Of a stretch of DNA of 64,000 bases, positions 47,112 through 64,000 are shown piece by piece. The notes below the pieces were generated by a model that saw nothing but the letters and a program-made list of their open reading frames with translations, did not search any database and was not told the origin of the DNA. A program made the position numbers and the translations under genes. Numbering within the stretch: position 1 is the first letter of the stretch; each line of letters begins with the position of its first letter. The DNA is from Apostichopus japonicus (Eukaryota; Echinodermata; Holothuroidea; Aspidochirotida; Stichopodidae): assembly GCF_037975245.1 (NCBI RefSeq), contig NC_092569.1, positions 16,538,001 to 16,602,000 of the forward strand, read 5' to 3'.

Positions 47112-50100
47112 TGTACACTTTTTTCTCTTCTTTTGTTGTGTTTTGTTTTTTTACTTTCTTAAAGGGCCTTATTGCTATGACTATATGAGAGCAGGGTAGG
47201 AAATAGGAGATGGGCAGTGATGGGATGAAATTTATTAAACATAAGACTCGCTGTCAAGTATACTTTTTGCGAGTTCATTTCTGGAGCCCATCGTATCATA
47301 CTTTGGAAAAACATTCCACTTCCCTATATCTCTACTTCCTGGTTGACACTCAGATTGTAAAAAAAAAAGAAAATCACACGGGAAATGAATTTGACGAAGA
47401 ATATTCTAGGTATATCATTATATCTTAGAGCGATTTTTCAAGTAACTATAAATCTTGTCATCTGCCTTTGCAGAGTTTACTACCTTTATTGTTGGAACAC
47501 ATTCAGGAATAATAGAAGTAATAATACATGTGGGTTGTTTGTTGCCAAATGTCACAATTTCCCCAATATGCCAAGTGTTTATTACCTTTAAATTTCGTAT
47601 TGATCTATATTAATCGTATTAATAGAAACACTGCATTATTCATATATCATATACCGCTGACGTTTAACTTCCAACTGAGAGTTATACCTCAGAACAGCAG
47701 GGAAATGCAAAGAGCAAACACATGACATATTATATATATGTACCTGTTGTGCTGGAGCTATCGTATTCTCCAAGGCCAACTAAACGATACTTAGTCCCTT
47801 CATCGCTGATCCTAAACAGGTCGTACTTCGCAAAATAGGGATCTCCATTCACGTTGTTTAAATCAATGCGAAGCATGTAATCCTTTTGGTTAGTTAAGAG
47901 TGATATTTTATCGTTGCCAAGCCAAAATTCCTTATTGAGGAAACCAAAGCCATCTCGGTAATCATCCCAGTCTCTGTAAAATTCTACGGAACCATCGACC
48001 CGGCGTTGGAAGACCTGGTTTAGTTTCAAAACAAAAACATGACATATTTTGTTTCACATAATGAACAATTTGTACGATGTACGTTCGATGGGTATGATGT
48101 ATCAGTCTGGTTAGTGCTTTTAATGTTTCGTCTTACGTTGAACAGATACGGTAGCCTGTGAACCGTTTATATTCTCTTTTTTCTAACGGAATACATAGTT
48201 TTCATATATTTTATGCTCTTATTGCGAATATTGTAAAGAAATCGCTTTTTAGAGAACAAATAAAATATAACTATCAACATACTTCAGCAAGCACGCAAAA
48301 TAGAAATTAATTAAGGGTAATATGTAAGGTTCTTACCGTCCAACCTCCTCCGTCAATTGAGTTATTACAGTAAACTTGAAAAGGTTCATTGGCTCCATCT
48401 GGCTTAATTAGATAAACTCCAGATTCAGAGGGACTACCTTCACATTGGTCGTAAACTTCTTTACAATCTCGAGGATATTCTGGCTCTTGGTAGAAAAAGT
48501 AGGAGGAGTCTGTAGAAATGAAAGAAAACTTTTTAAGTGAACTACCTAACTCGATGTCCCGTTTACCTAACTCTCGATTAAGGTGAAAATCACGGTTTGA
48601 AAAACAAATGTTTGTCAAATATTATAAATAAATCTTCCATACATTTTTCTGCTCGAAAGAACACCATTGAAGTACACATTGTAAAATCGCAAAAAGAAAC
48701 AACAAATATACAGAATAATAATTAATGAAGTAACAGAATAACAAGCAAGTCCTGATAAGTTCTGGTAACTATTTTGTTAATTATAAAGGACAAATGTTGG
48801 CCCCCTTTTCACCGCCGCGACAAACATTAAAACAATTTCATTAATATTTTGTACTTTTCAGCCAGTGTTAAAAGCGTGCTGCTTTTCGATTTTTCGATTT
48901 TTCGATATTTTTTATAATTTTTATTTCACCAAATTACAAAATCCAGAGTACGCCTTTCTGTGAAGTAAGAATTATGAATAATGGTGGTAGGTCTTAGTTT
49001 ATATATAATTACCGCATCAAGAAACGAGAGTATAATTGCATATTAACCATATTATGTGAAGACTACAAAAGCAGAAATCACCATTTTTGTCAATTCAGAT
49101 CATTAATATGACTGATTAATTACGTTCCCGTATTACTGTTTTTGATGATAGCAATTTTTTTTACAAACGGAATTGAATATTAATTGAGATCTCCATAATA
49201 ACAGTTTCCTAAAGGCATGAAATCCAAATTAATAATGTAAATTAAGTTTCATTCAAACAGAAATTTTAAATGAAGTAAACTAAATTAAAAAATCAATTCT
49301 AGTAGCTATGTTTGTTCAAGATTAATCGACAAATTTTGGCCTTCTTTAGACCACCGCGAAAAACGTTAAAAGGCTCTCAGTTTGCTTACTATAAGTTGTT
49401 TTCAGCCAGCTTTAAAAGCTGGTTAGTTTTCGTTTTACAGTAGTGTTTGTAACCAAATTAAACAATCCACAGTACGTCTTTATGTAAAGAAAGTATTTAA
49501 TAAATATTAACAACTCGATGATGATATAAGGTAGTAGGTATTGGTACATATTTAATAACCACATCACGAATCGGAAGTATAACAGCATATTAAACTAATG
49601 CATGTAAAACAAAGATGAAATCACAATAATTGTCTATCAAAATCAATAATATAAATAACTTATTTAGTTAGATGAATCCTATATATCAATGAGTACCTCT
49701 AAATTCCAAAAAAAAAAAAAAATGAAAATTACATTCATACTTGTAATGTCCTTTTTTAGAACGTGTAGTTTTTTTCTTTGTTAAAGATTCATGTAAAAGT
49801 TTATTGAAATAGTAAACACAAAATGAATAAGAATGATACATTTTCTTACCTCCAGTGCTTCTTTTGTTCCTGCCAAAATTTTCCCGTCCAACATTCTAAA
49901 ATGGAGATATGAAAATTGAAATATCAAAGTCAACACAATCACTAAAAGGACATTCCGATAGGCGTGAGGGACTCGTTTGTAAAGGGTACTTACCGCCGAA
50001 ATCAATTAAGTTCTAAAGCATTTTTTAGTTGCTGCTAATCTTTGGTTAAAGTCCAATGTAGTGAAATCAGGGATCATTAACTATGTCACCATTGGATCAT

Positions 50101-53100
50101 CTTAATCATTTCACTGATAGAGAAGCAGTTACTTTGACCTATCGTGTGACAAGGTTTCGGTAATATTCGTATAAAATATCTTTCTCTTTTACTCAGATAT
50201 TTAGCTTCTTTGTAGGAAACATTACGGGAAATCAAGAGACACTATTCCAACACTCTATTCCAACACAGTATAACTATTCAGTTTATAACGTATATAGAAC
50301 TTTCGTTAAGCCGTGACATATTTTAATGAAAACAAAATGTGTTTCTATTCGATAGTGTATTGTCGTTCTGTTTACTTCTTGGCATAGATGTTTGAAGACA
50401 AATCTTTTCAAATTATTTTTGAAACTATTAAGATGACAGAATGACTGAAGAAACAAGTTACACACTCAACGCTATTGTTGTCCTGTTTCCCTCCCTTATA
50501 TTGAATAACCTAGATAAAACAATAATATGTGGCGATGAATTTTCGCGACATGAAATGAGAAAGTAATATGATTCGTTCTGGACGTTTACAATTTTCATAA
50601 ATATATCTCATATTAATGGTCATGTTGTGTTTGTGTAGTAAAGGGAAATACGACTATAGTAGTGCTTACTTGAATTTATTATCGTTTAATTAGAAATTAA
50701 GGATTGATGAAAATATTGCGAATTGACTTTCATGTACATACAAATGCGTCTCGAATTATCCTGGTTAAATAAGTCGCTTTCGTATCTCTGAGCCATTTCT
50801 GCATTTTGTCATGTCACCTTGTTTTTTTATTATTATTTTTTTCAGAATAAGCTGAATGAATAGCCCAGCTTCAACTTGAAACATAATTTACATTGATAAG
50901 AAAGTTTAGAGATTTATCTAAAATAGTACTAAGTACGGAGGGTACTCTCACCGTTTCTTCCCTTCAAGGTTATGTTTGCTTAGTAAGTTCTACCAGTTTG
51001 GCCTTATGACACATATGATGTATTTGTTAGTAATGATCTAGAATACTTTTTAAAAATTCCTTCATAAACTTATACAACAGATTTAATTTGCTACAATTAA
51101 AGCTATATGGAATTCATCGTATTAATCAATGTTGTGTTTAAGAACTTGGAAAACTTCCACGCACTGATATTGACAACATTTTATCATCAATTGTAATATT
51201 CGCTTTCTGTGTTGTTCAAAAATTGAAATGGATTCCTTATTGCCTTCTCCATTTTTTTTCAAATGTTTCCAAAGATAAATCCTTTTTGAATGTTTTATAT
51301 AAAAAATTATTCGTTAACATAAACTAGCAGCGTTCTCCATTAGAATCACTAATACAAATCCTAATCTAATCTAATAAATCTGGAAAGACATATTTATTTG
51401 AGAGATATTTTACAGGCCTTTATTAATACATACGATTCAACAATGTTATTAAGCCTATTAAACCCTAATATGCTATTTTAACCAGTCTCAGTCATAAACG
51501 AATTGTTCAGTTTTCCTTTGTAGTAATACGGCGTACTTTTGACGTTTATATTCAACACTACAACACAGTTTAAGGCAATGAGTGATTTTTGTCATCTTTT
51601 AAACTGTTATTAACATATCTGGATATTCCATCGCTATGTCGTCGATGTCAAGCCAAGGAAAACATGCTCTAATAACACGGAAGTGAACAATTTATTTTTA
51701 TTTTTAATAAAAAAAAATTTAGTCTTTCGGTAGAATATATAACTTTCAGTAGTGCGTGTCCCGATTAGATACTTAAAAGTTTGGTAAATGTTGTTCTTTG
51801 GTTAACTTACAGAGTTAAACAAGCCGAAGCAACGTTATTCTCTCCTTGGTATATTGGGTTGTGTTTATGGTAAGTTTAATTAATGAAATATATGACGAAA
51901 GTAATATAAAGTTATTGTTTAATATATATGTACTGGTACTTGGTAGATTCACATCGAATCTTATCTATTCAATATTTACATCAAGTGTTTGTGATTTATG
52001 AGTATAACTTATGATTCTAAGGCATCATTCCACAAGATTTAATATGAATATAGAGACGTTTTAAGTTTGATCGATTGCTCTGAGTTTCTGAGATTCGGCA
52101 GCAAAGTGTCAAGAGCGTTAACATTTGTTAAATGTAATAATTTATTGGTTTCCTAAGTAATTCACAGTAAGTAATAGACTGACATTTAAGTATCAAGTTT
52201 TTAACTATTTTGATTTCTTCATTGATTCCTTAATGAAGTTACTTGTTAATTGGAAAGGTATCAGTGAAAACACATTTGTCAAATTTATATATTTCTTGGC
52301 GCAAAAAAGAGAATGCCTATCCAAGAATATCATCAATTACAGGTTAAGAACTGATTACTGGTAAAAGCGACATTTATCATAACATGTAAATAATTTTTGC
52401 TACCAAATTACATCCAACAGAATATATAATACATATCCAATGAATGGGAAATACATATTTATTTCAGAGAAATTTTAGAGGCCATAATTATTAAACACGA
52501 TACAACGGTGACATGAAACATAGACTGAAATATGATATTTTACTCAGTCCCCTGAAAAAAAGATTGTTTGATATTCATTTGCACTGATGTGGGGGACTTT
52601 GGCCAGACATATCCGAAGTTCATGTTGTAAACTTGATGAAATAAAGTCGATATGTTTTCTTTTCAACTTTTCAACTGCTATGAAAAGAAATCCTATCAAG
52701 AATTCCTTGGTGAGATGTCAAGGAAAGAACGCGCTCAAAACACAGGAGAAAACAAACTACAATGTCGATTGATATAAACAATGAGTCTCGCGGTAGAATA
52801 AATACATTTATATAATAGTGGGTATCTTGAGTAGATATTCACAATTGCCAAAATCGTTACTTTGTTTATTTTTTTTATACAATTAAACAAGTCAAGACAA
52901 CTTTATTCTTTTTTGTCTACTTTTAATCTGCTTTAGTCTTAAATGTAATAAACGGAATATAAATTTGACATTTGAAATTATTGGATCTCATTTTCTTGAT
53001 ATATAAAAGATAATCGCTTGAATCATTCCCGTAACTTGAGTTTTTATGATTTATGAGTATTTTTATTTTATTTAAGACATCATTTAACCGTTTAATCTTA

Positions 53101-53860
53101 CTAACCTAATCCATTAATAAGAAAATATTAAGTTTTATCAATGGTTCAAATAGTTCCTACTATTGTTTCAATGCATTAAGTTATTGGTATTGCACTGTAT
53201 CATGTATCTAGCAAGTCACCTTCCGTCATGTATTTTTTAAATATATATTTGAATTGCTAAAAATGGATATTGGAACTATGTTTGTACTATAGGATTGATG
53301 TACTAGATTGGAAGCCAGTTAACGATGGCTCAAGGAAAAATTTCAATTAATCTTTGTTAAGGAATCCACAATTATATCCTTAGATATGATAACTATTTTC
53401 ATGTTTTTTGTTTCCAATAATTGTCATAGTTTATTTGCCATGTTGGACGATATAATTAAATACCCGTTTGAAACGTGATCGTTTCGACGAAATATGGGCA
53501 AGTCATTGTCAATTTCAAATTGCTTATTGTATTCGTTAACAATAGGAATTATTATCGTTGTTTCGAGAAAATAACTGATATTTAGACCCCTTTCAAACCT
53601 ATCCATATTTATGATATGGTGTAATTAAACTCATTATATTTTATTGTGCACACCGACAATAATGTCAAACAGCATGGTAAAGAGAAACTGAAAATCATAT
53701 GTAGTTTAAAAATTATTGAGTTAGAAAATCATTTATCACAATTAAATATTTAACTTCAACTTGAATTTGTTAAAAGATAAAAGAAACTTACGGTTTCTGC
53801 CTGGAAAGCTGGAAGTTGAGAGAAGAGTCCAAAAACACAAAATGTTAGAATGAACTGCAT
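46229..53860 (-). CDS. Gene D: secreted fibrinogen-related domain protein, type II
   Basis: Coding exons are 53792-53860, 49850-49895, 48337-48509, 47744-48014 and 46229-46494. The product is 274 aa. The signal peptide reads [11 protein letters not shown]. The linker has NFGRNKR, so RNKR is kept. The calcium motif is DRDND (203-207). Exon 5 has displaced Cys218 (AQYC), then WWHSNNCC, giving two adjacent Cys at 228-229. One more Cys lies in SSANCKS, so seven Cys remain after the signal peptide. The loop between WWH and NLNG is 11 residues, rich in Asn and Tyr. The exon 4 donor is GTACAT, against GTACGT in the others. Intron 3 is only 322 bp, shared with E and shorter than in A-C. Intron 4 has a TA microsatellite. 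Confidence 0.9.
47020..47115. repeat. (TA)n microsatellite in gene D intron 4
   Basis: About 95 bp of TA dinucleotide with a few interruptions, at the same position as in genes B and E. Confidence 0.95.
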
Positions 53861-53996
53861 CTTGACGATTTTTCTGGTCTTAACGATCACAAATCTCAAG
53901 AAAGAATGAAGTAAACTTTCTGGCAGCGAACCAGTTCAACCACTTTATGAGCATACCCTGCGTACTATGACGTGGTTGTTGACACGTGTCACCGAA
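53861..53996 (-). promoter_or_regulatory. Gene D proximal promoter and 5' leader
   Basis: Conserved block with CATAAAG, like gene A, and a perfect TGACACGTGTCA palindrome at 53980-53991. Confidence 0.5.
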
Positions 53997-54529
53997 GAGC
54001 TGATTAACCATTTACATTTATACTAATTGTTACAACCCGGATGATCACGTAAATAAAAACATAAGCTAACAGTTTTTCTATTGTCCCTTAAAGAGTAACA
54101 TTTATGATAATTACTATTAGTACATTTTTATAGCTTTAATTGTATAGACGTAATGCGATGTCAATTTAATGGTCATATTAGTTATATTGCATTCATATAC
54201 AATCTTAAACCAATTCAGAATATCTCTTTCGATAACACAAATTTTATCGCATATATATTACACTCAGCTTATTAACCTTTCACCTATAAGTATCTTCGTA
54301 AGTTTGAATCCTAACGTACTACTTTCAATTAACCGAGTTTCGTCTCCTGCAGCTTACCATCAATAGTTTAATGATGTTAAGGAAACTCCTGTAGAGCCCA
54401 TGAGCAGTGGGAAATTGAACTATATATCTACAACCAAGCCTTAGGATACCATTTAACAGTATCAAACCTCCATATCTATTAAAAAAAAAAATCCAACTGA
54501 CGTTCTCTACAAGTTGCCATGTTTTTGTG

Positions 54530-55130
54530 ATATTACCCAGGATGCAACGTTTGCATGACGTCACACATGCACCTCGGCAGAGTTAGACTTGCCGCTATGC
54601 AGATTCTCTCGTAGTACCGCTGCACACAAAACAACGCTGGCGTACGGTATATGCTGAAACTGCTAAACTATCAATAATTTTCATATCATTACAACGGTTG
54701 AACTGGACTTTATTATCCAGAAATTTAAAGAAAAATAACTTAAGTTATCTTGTATACATCTTGCGTTCGATTTTGAGTAATGTATACAGGCGACATGTAG
54801 CCTAGGCCTAAATAGTGTATCGTCCAATGTCCACAATCGTAGTTCAGGTAACAAGTATAGTTACTATATAACTTAGTCATAGTAACACTACTAGCCATAC
54901 TGTGACTGCGATCATCACTTCGTCGATGAAAAGTATCGTTTATTCGAGCAATTCAACATGACTGAGGCCCACATTATCCCAGATGACTATTGCGTAGAAC
55001 TGACTCCATCACAACGACATAAGGTGCCACAAAGTAATAGTAATTTCAGAAGAAAGTGATCGAGCCATAGTTTAAAATTCGGAAGCAAACAATGACAATC
55101 ACTGTGCGTCTGTAATGACAGTCATCTTGC
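54530..55130. promoter_or_regulatory. Conserved distal 5' block of gene D
   Basis: Counterpart of 13640-14250 with TGACGTCA at 54556-54563. The shared frame has ATA instead of ATG here. Confidence 0.4.
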
Positions 55131-57076
55131 AAAATACCAATTTATTTATAAACGACATTTAGCGTACGTATGTATCTATCGTTCAAAATTGGTTAAATAT
55201 TCTACATTTACTTGAAGTATGAAGATGTTTAGTTATTATACCACTGGCAAGTTACTACCAATTTCAGCATTCAATATATCGATAACGGTTACAGTTGCTG
55301 GCAAGTTTTATTAAAATGCTTAGAAACAATTTTTCTTTTATCAGTAATCTCATTTACCCCTTGATTATCCTAGGAGTTTGCCAAGTCTATCTACATTTCA
55401 AATTAGTAAAGAAGCTCTCCTTTAAGCTTGTAATATATTTTTTTCATCTATAAGAAACTCATCCGTACCAAGTTTCTTTTCGCCAGCCTGATGGGAAAAA
55501 ATGAAATTTATATGCTCCCTTGTTCACTCTTTCCCACGTCTACTAGCTCCCTTGTCCATAATTGTCTTTTTGGATTATTGTATATACATGTTATATATGT
55601 ATACTACGTATGTTAAGTGGTATGAAAAAAGCGGGCGCACTTTCTAATTCAAAATATAGGAAACAAAATTATTCAAGAAAGACACATTTATCGTCGGTGT
55701 GTTAAACTTTGTTTTATTACTTTTATCACGGACATGCTGAGTAACCATCTTAATATGAACTATAACATTATACCGTTAATAGAATCACCCACTTCGAACA
55801 TTGTCTTTTGCTTATTGTTTGGTATGAGAAAGAGCCCTTTCAATCAACTAGGTTTATAAATTAAAATGTCTCTACATGCAGACCATTATTTCAGTTGCTT
55901 AGATGCAACCCAAAACACAATAGAAAAACTAACCGTTACAATTTTAAGGGATCCCATATATAACTAGTTTACAGTGTATCTTGTTTTTGTTTTGTTTTTG
56001 TGTGTCCGACAAGTCATGTTGTATATCATTTACGGATACGTTGCTTTTTATATGAGGTTTTAAAGAATTTATGTTAGTTTAGTAATTATAACTATATAAA
56101 AAGATGCTGTAATAGTTACAATTTACCATTAAAAGGCGCATTCCAAACAATCTACTATTTTAAGGCGAATATTTTGAAATCCGCACTAACTATGGAATCA
56201 TCGTGAGCACTCTTTGCTCCTGGTGTATAAGGTATTGCGAATTAGATTCTGCCTAAAGCGATCCTTTTACGATAATAATGAGATTTACACGAAGTATTTT
56301 TCTTTGCCTCGATTCTGATTGTTTTATCGGTTAAAACTGGTAAAGGTGAGTACCCTTTTCTTAGTTAAAACTGATGTGTGTTATTATTTCTTAACATCTG
56401 TTACATTTATGACTAGTTGCTACTGCAGTACACTTACAAACAGAAAATACTAAACACTCCCATCCTATGCATAATTATTAACTGGATAACTAGACTATTT
56501 TAAAAGTTTCGCCATCAAGTTCGTCCACATTTAGTGGATGACACTTAACTGCAAAACGCTTAAAATCTGGAATTTGAACCATCTATACAACGTCAGTTAG
56601 TAAGTTTTGCACAGTAGCATCTGCTGACATGTCTAACATGTGTTACGGTGTTATAACATACTTCAGTTTATACTTATTAACGGTTGCCTCTTATGAACAG
56701 TACACACTGATCAAGGGTCCGTTGCCAAACTAAGAATACACTAGATCATCTGACTGTTTTGACCCAAATGAAAGTTATTAGTTAATATTAGAGATTCCAC
56801 TCTAATTTGGAAATTTAGCTGCCAAGACATTTTAAAAGTTTACATTCAATCACATGGAATGATCTACCGTAATGTCTTCCGTAAAATTCGTCCACTGTGG
56901 GAAAAGCTCTGCAGAGGCTACATCGTAGAACCACATGTGAAAGTTCCATTACCTTTATCTTCTCCAATTCTATCGTTAACTATATGTAAATCCAAACTTT
57001 AACAAGTCTCAAAAAGTTTACGACCATTGTTGTTAGTAACTTTATCCCCATGGTTGTACCGAGATGTGCAAATATC
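55131..57076. repeat. D-E intergenic DNA, duplicate of A-B intergenic DNA
   Basis: Colinear with 14251-16111 and almost identical to about 56440, then more diverged. About 70 extra bp occur near 56665-56740 relative to the A-B copy. No gene is seen. Confidence 0.7.
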
Positions 57077-57725
57077 TTATAGATCAAGATCGGATTTGGA
57101 GTTCAAATCATTGTATAAAGTATCGGAATCAGTTCCATGCATTTTAAACTCTTCAGAGTCAAATAAGTCACTTAGCGTGTTCGTTATTGTATAGGAATCT
57201 CCCACGAGATAGATCAAGGCACCATTGTATATAGATTTGAAAAGAATGCAATCGTTGGCGATGACATCAAACAAATCCGGATCATCCGGGTATTTAGAAT
57301 TCTCGTGTGGTATGTAGGTACCACCCACGATCACTTAACCAACCACGCTATCGTCAATCGCTGTCAACAATGTTTCATCTAAACGAGATATCTTAGAGTA
57401 CCTGGTAATTGCCGGACAGAGAGAATTTAATTACAATACAATCCCGAAAATTCAACCGTATCGGAATTTGTTCGCTGGCCTCGTATTACGAACAATCGTA
57501 AAGCCCGTAAATGAATAGAACCAATCTCCTCAGTTTTAGTTTACAAACATGAAAAACAAAATGTCAAATTTCCTGATATGATATGGTAGAATATTATTTT
57601 GCTTCTCATTCCGCAACCTCTCAGGCTATGAATGCGAATAGATTTCGATGGTCAACGCCTAGTATGATCAGTACAGGGTGGTTCCCCGAGTAATGTTTTA
57701 CAAACAATATCTGAAGAATCCAAGG
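57077..57725 (-). pseudogene. Non-LTR retrotransposon endonuclease fossil, copy 2
   Basis: Duplicate of 16112-16771. GGTYIPHENSKY and a following LIYLVGDSY are readable at 57077-57334, where active enzymes have GDFN. The upstream half is more broken than in copy 1, with small indels. No reverse transcriptase is present. Confidence 0.6.
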
Positions 57726-59588
57726 TTGAAGGCCCGAGATCCTATAACTAATTGTAAAGTTGTAGTTCCTTCACTTTATCATCGCTCAAATGCAGTTTCA
57801 AAATATCCTTAGCCGAATCTGAAGATCAATTAATACGAACAAAATCGTTAGTACTACTAATGATCAACCCGAGGTACTGTTATGATCCGCAGTCAGTCAC
57901 TGCAACTTGACAAGTTTCGTGGAACTAGTTAGACCGATATGACAGCGCTCGCTGTTAATTTTAGGCGTGTTTGTAGATATCCCTATTGGAACCCCTGAGG
58001 CTAAATGCAGTCGATAGTTTTCATTTGCAGGTATCACACCAGCAAAAAAGCTAAAATGACCAAATGTAATGCTTGTTTTAGCATAATATCAGGTACCATC
58101 ATATATCTTTATGCATGCCTTTATGTGAAAAAGAATAATTTAAAATAGGGAGAATGTCGGATGATATAAACCATTTTAGAAATTCTTTGGTTAAATGTGG
58201 ATATTACTCCGAGCGGGTCTTGAAAGTTCAATGGAACGATTATTGTGGTGCGACACCTGAAGCCACGATTTAATAGAGGGCGCTTTTCACAAACAGTAAA
58301 AAACGTCAAGACGATGCAAATGTAATTAAGAAAACGAAAGACTCCTCGATAGTCATTTGAATCTCTGTAGATGAGCATTCCCGACAGCGCTTAAAATTGC
58401 GCAATTATTGTTTTTTTTTTTTGTATCAATGAGGTAAACATTACATTTTTATTAGCTTTTTGTTATTTTTAATTAGCAATTTCAAGAGTCGGTGCTCGAT
58501 GAAGGATCTTACACGAAGTTGTAAGGACAAGAAAGTAGATTTAAATAAGTATTCATCCTCTTTAGTGATATAAGTTGGCAAATGAGATGTTTTCAACTCA
58601 TGGTACGTATTTTGAGTTCAACAAGTCATAAAAGCATTATGCTTTACTTATTCAACTTTATATGTTGTTTCAACTCAAACATAACAACATCCTCTTGTCT
58701 TCTTGCCTGTGATCATGATACGATTATTATGTATCGGGACGAATTGAATACTTTAGTATGGAATATATTAATAAGTTCATACGGTGAGAGAACAATGTCT
58801 TACTTTAAAAGATATGTTCGTGTATACGTTGAGGATTACGTTGAAAATTGGCGAATGAAGGAAAGAATGTTGGACTGCTTTATCGATTTGATTGATTTTT
58901 TTTTTAAATGATAATTCGATGTCATAGGACTACATGAGAAATTAAGAAAATATTCCTGGCATGTACGGAAATGTATTGTTTGTGAGTAATTATGCACTTC
59001 ACGGTAATTAGATCTAACGTTACATTCTATCGCTGACTCCAAACAAGTAACTCGAATTCTTGCATGGTTACAGCACTGGCCCCACACATTTTTTTTATTG
59101 TACTGGGCCGTAGTAGCTGGGGCAAGGGGTGGGGGTGGGGTGTGACCAATAAGTGAATTCGTGCAGGGCTGCGGTCAAGTGAAATATTATTGTTCTTGAA
59201 CGGTAGATAGGGGTGGAGGAGAAAAAGATTGCTTCGAGGCAAAACCTGCAAACTGGAGTCATTGTGGATAACGGTTTTTTTTTTGTGTAGCTTATATATT
59301 GGGCGTTATTCTCGATTACTGTCAATCTCATTTTAGTAAAGAAAACAATACAATTTGCATAAAAAAAAAGCTCGATAAAAGCCACAATGGTTCACAATGA
59401 AAAAAACTCAAGATAGACGAGTCTGGAAATAATTATATTCATCTTCCTTTAATATTCATCATTCAATGTTATAAAAGTCATAAAGATATGTTGTTATGGT
59501 AATAGTCGGTTATTCAATTATTGTCTAGAGTAAATGACTATGATACAATTGTTGGTGATCATCCTAGTTGCTGCTTATGGTCAATGTA
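57726..59588. repeat. Gene E 3' flank (type II flank), longer version
   Basis: Matches 16772-18136 but carries about 480 extra bp near 57986-58470. Part of that (58255-58380) resembles the A/C 3' flank near 3965-4200, including GAGGGCGCT and CATTTGA with flanking words. The extra block may therefore be ancestral sequence lost below gene B. The plus-strand frame 58582-58911 is broken in the paralogues. Confidence 0.6.
59448..59453 (-). promoter_or_regulatory. Candidate poly(A) signal of gene E
   Basis: ATTAAA on the minus strand, about 136 nt past the gene E stop, at the equivalent place to gene B. Confidence 0.35.
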
Positions 59589-63551
<3,963 letters not shown>

Positions 63552-64000
63552 CTAACGGAGATATGAAAATTGAAAATATAAAAGTCAACAAAGTCACTCA
63601 AAGAACATTCCGATAGGCGGGAGGGACTCGTTTTTAAGCAAACTTACCGCCGAAATCAATACATTTCCAAAGTGTTTTTAAGTTGCTGTTAATCTTTGGT
63701 TAAAGTCCAATGAAGTGAAATCAGGGATCATTAACTATATCACCATTAGGTCATCTTAATCATTTCACTGATAGAGAGGCATTTACTTTGACACCACTCG
63801 TGTGACGAGGTTTCTGTAATATTCGTATTAAGATCTCTCTGTTTGACTTAGATATTAGCTTCTTTGTATGAAACATTACGGGAAATCAAGAGACACTATT
63901 ACAACATTCTATTCTAACACAGTATAACTATTCAATTTTTTAACGTATATAGAACTTTCGTTAAGCCGTGACATATTTTAATGAAAACAAAATGTGTTTC

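Noticed and set aside
58582-58911. Plus-strand 109-aa frame
   Set aside because: It is interrupted in the paralogous stretches near 17145-17460 and 45215-45520. It has no known motif and lies in a duplicated non-coding flank.

Overview
This window is AT-rich animal nuclear DNA. Its genes are split into short exons with GT-AG introns, and it also holds long introns, microsatellites, transposon remnants and large diverged duplications. The genes encode secreted fibrinogen-related-domain (FReD) lectin-like proteins. The protein type and the many CTAGGCCTA-type words suggest an echinoderm, most likely a sea cucumber. That assignment is inference from remembered family features, not from a search.

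The core of the window is a head-to-tail array of five FReD genes, all on the minus strand: A (6145-12973), B (18137-26398), C (32644-40981), D (46229-53860) and E (59589 to beyond the right edge). Exon 1 recurs every 13-15 kb. Each complete gene has five coding exons of 69, 46, 173, 271 and 251-269 nt, with introns in phases 0, 1, 0 and 1. The product is 269-275 aa: a signal peptide, a short linker with a conserved RNKR furin-like site, and a FReD. Exons 1-4 are almost invariant. Exon 5, which encodes the calcium/ligand-binding P subdomain, splits into two types. Type I (A, C) has lost the second FReD disulphide. Type II (B, D, E) has a Cys pair at displaced positions followed by a Tyr/Asn-rich loop of variable length encoded by TAT/AAT-like triplets.

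The intergenic DNA is also duplicated. The A and D 5' flanks form one class and the B and C 5' flanks another. The 3' flanks of A and C match each other, as do those of B, D and E. Patchy near-identity (C and D intron 2; A and D 5' flanks) and a mosaic intron 4 in E point to gene conversion or unequal exchange.

Mobile DNA explains several differences between copies. A 3.9-kb P-element-like transposon (55-3947) has 31-bp perfect terminal inverted repeats, an 8-bp target duplication, and THAP and transposase remnants. Its empty site is preserved near 29593. A roughly 360-bp TTAA-flanked MITE is present twice (2181-2538 and 31939-32302), and its empty site is visible near 5787. Two copies of a decayed non-LTR retrotransposon endonuclease lie at 16112-16771 and 57077-57725. 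I found no tRNA, rRNA or CRISPR array and no other convincing protein gene.
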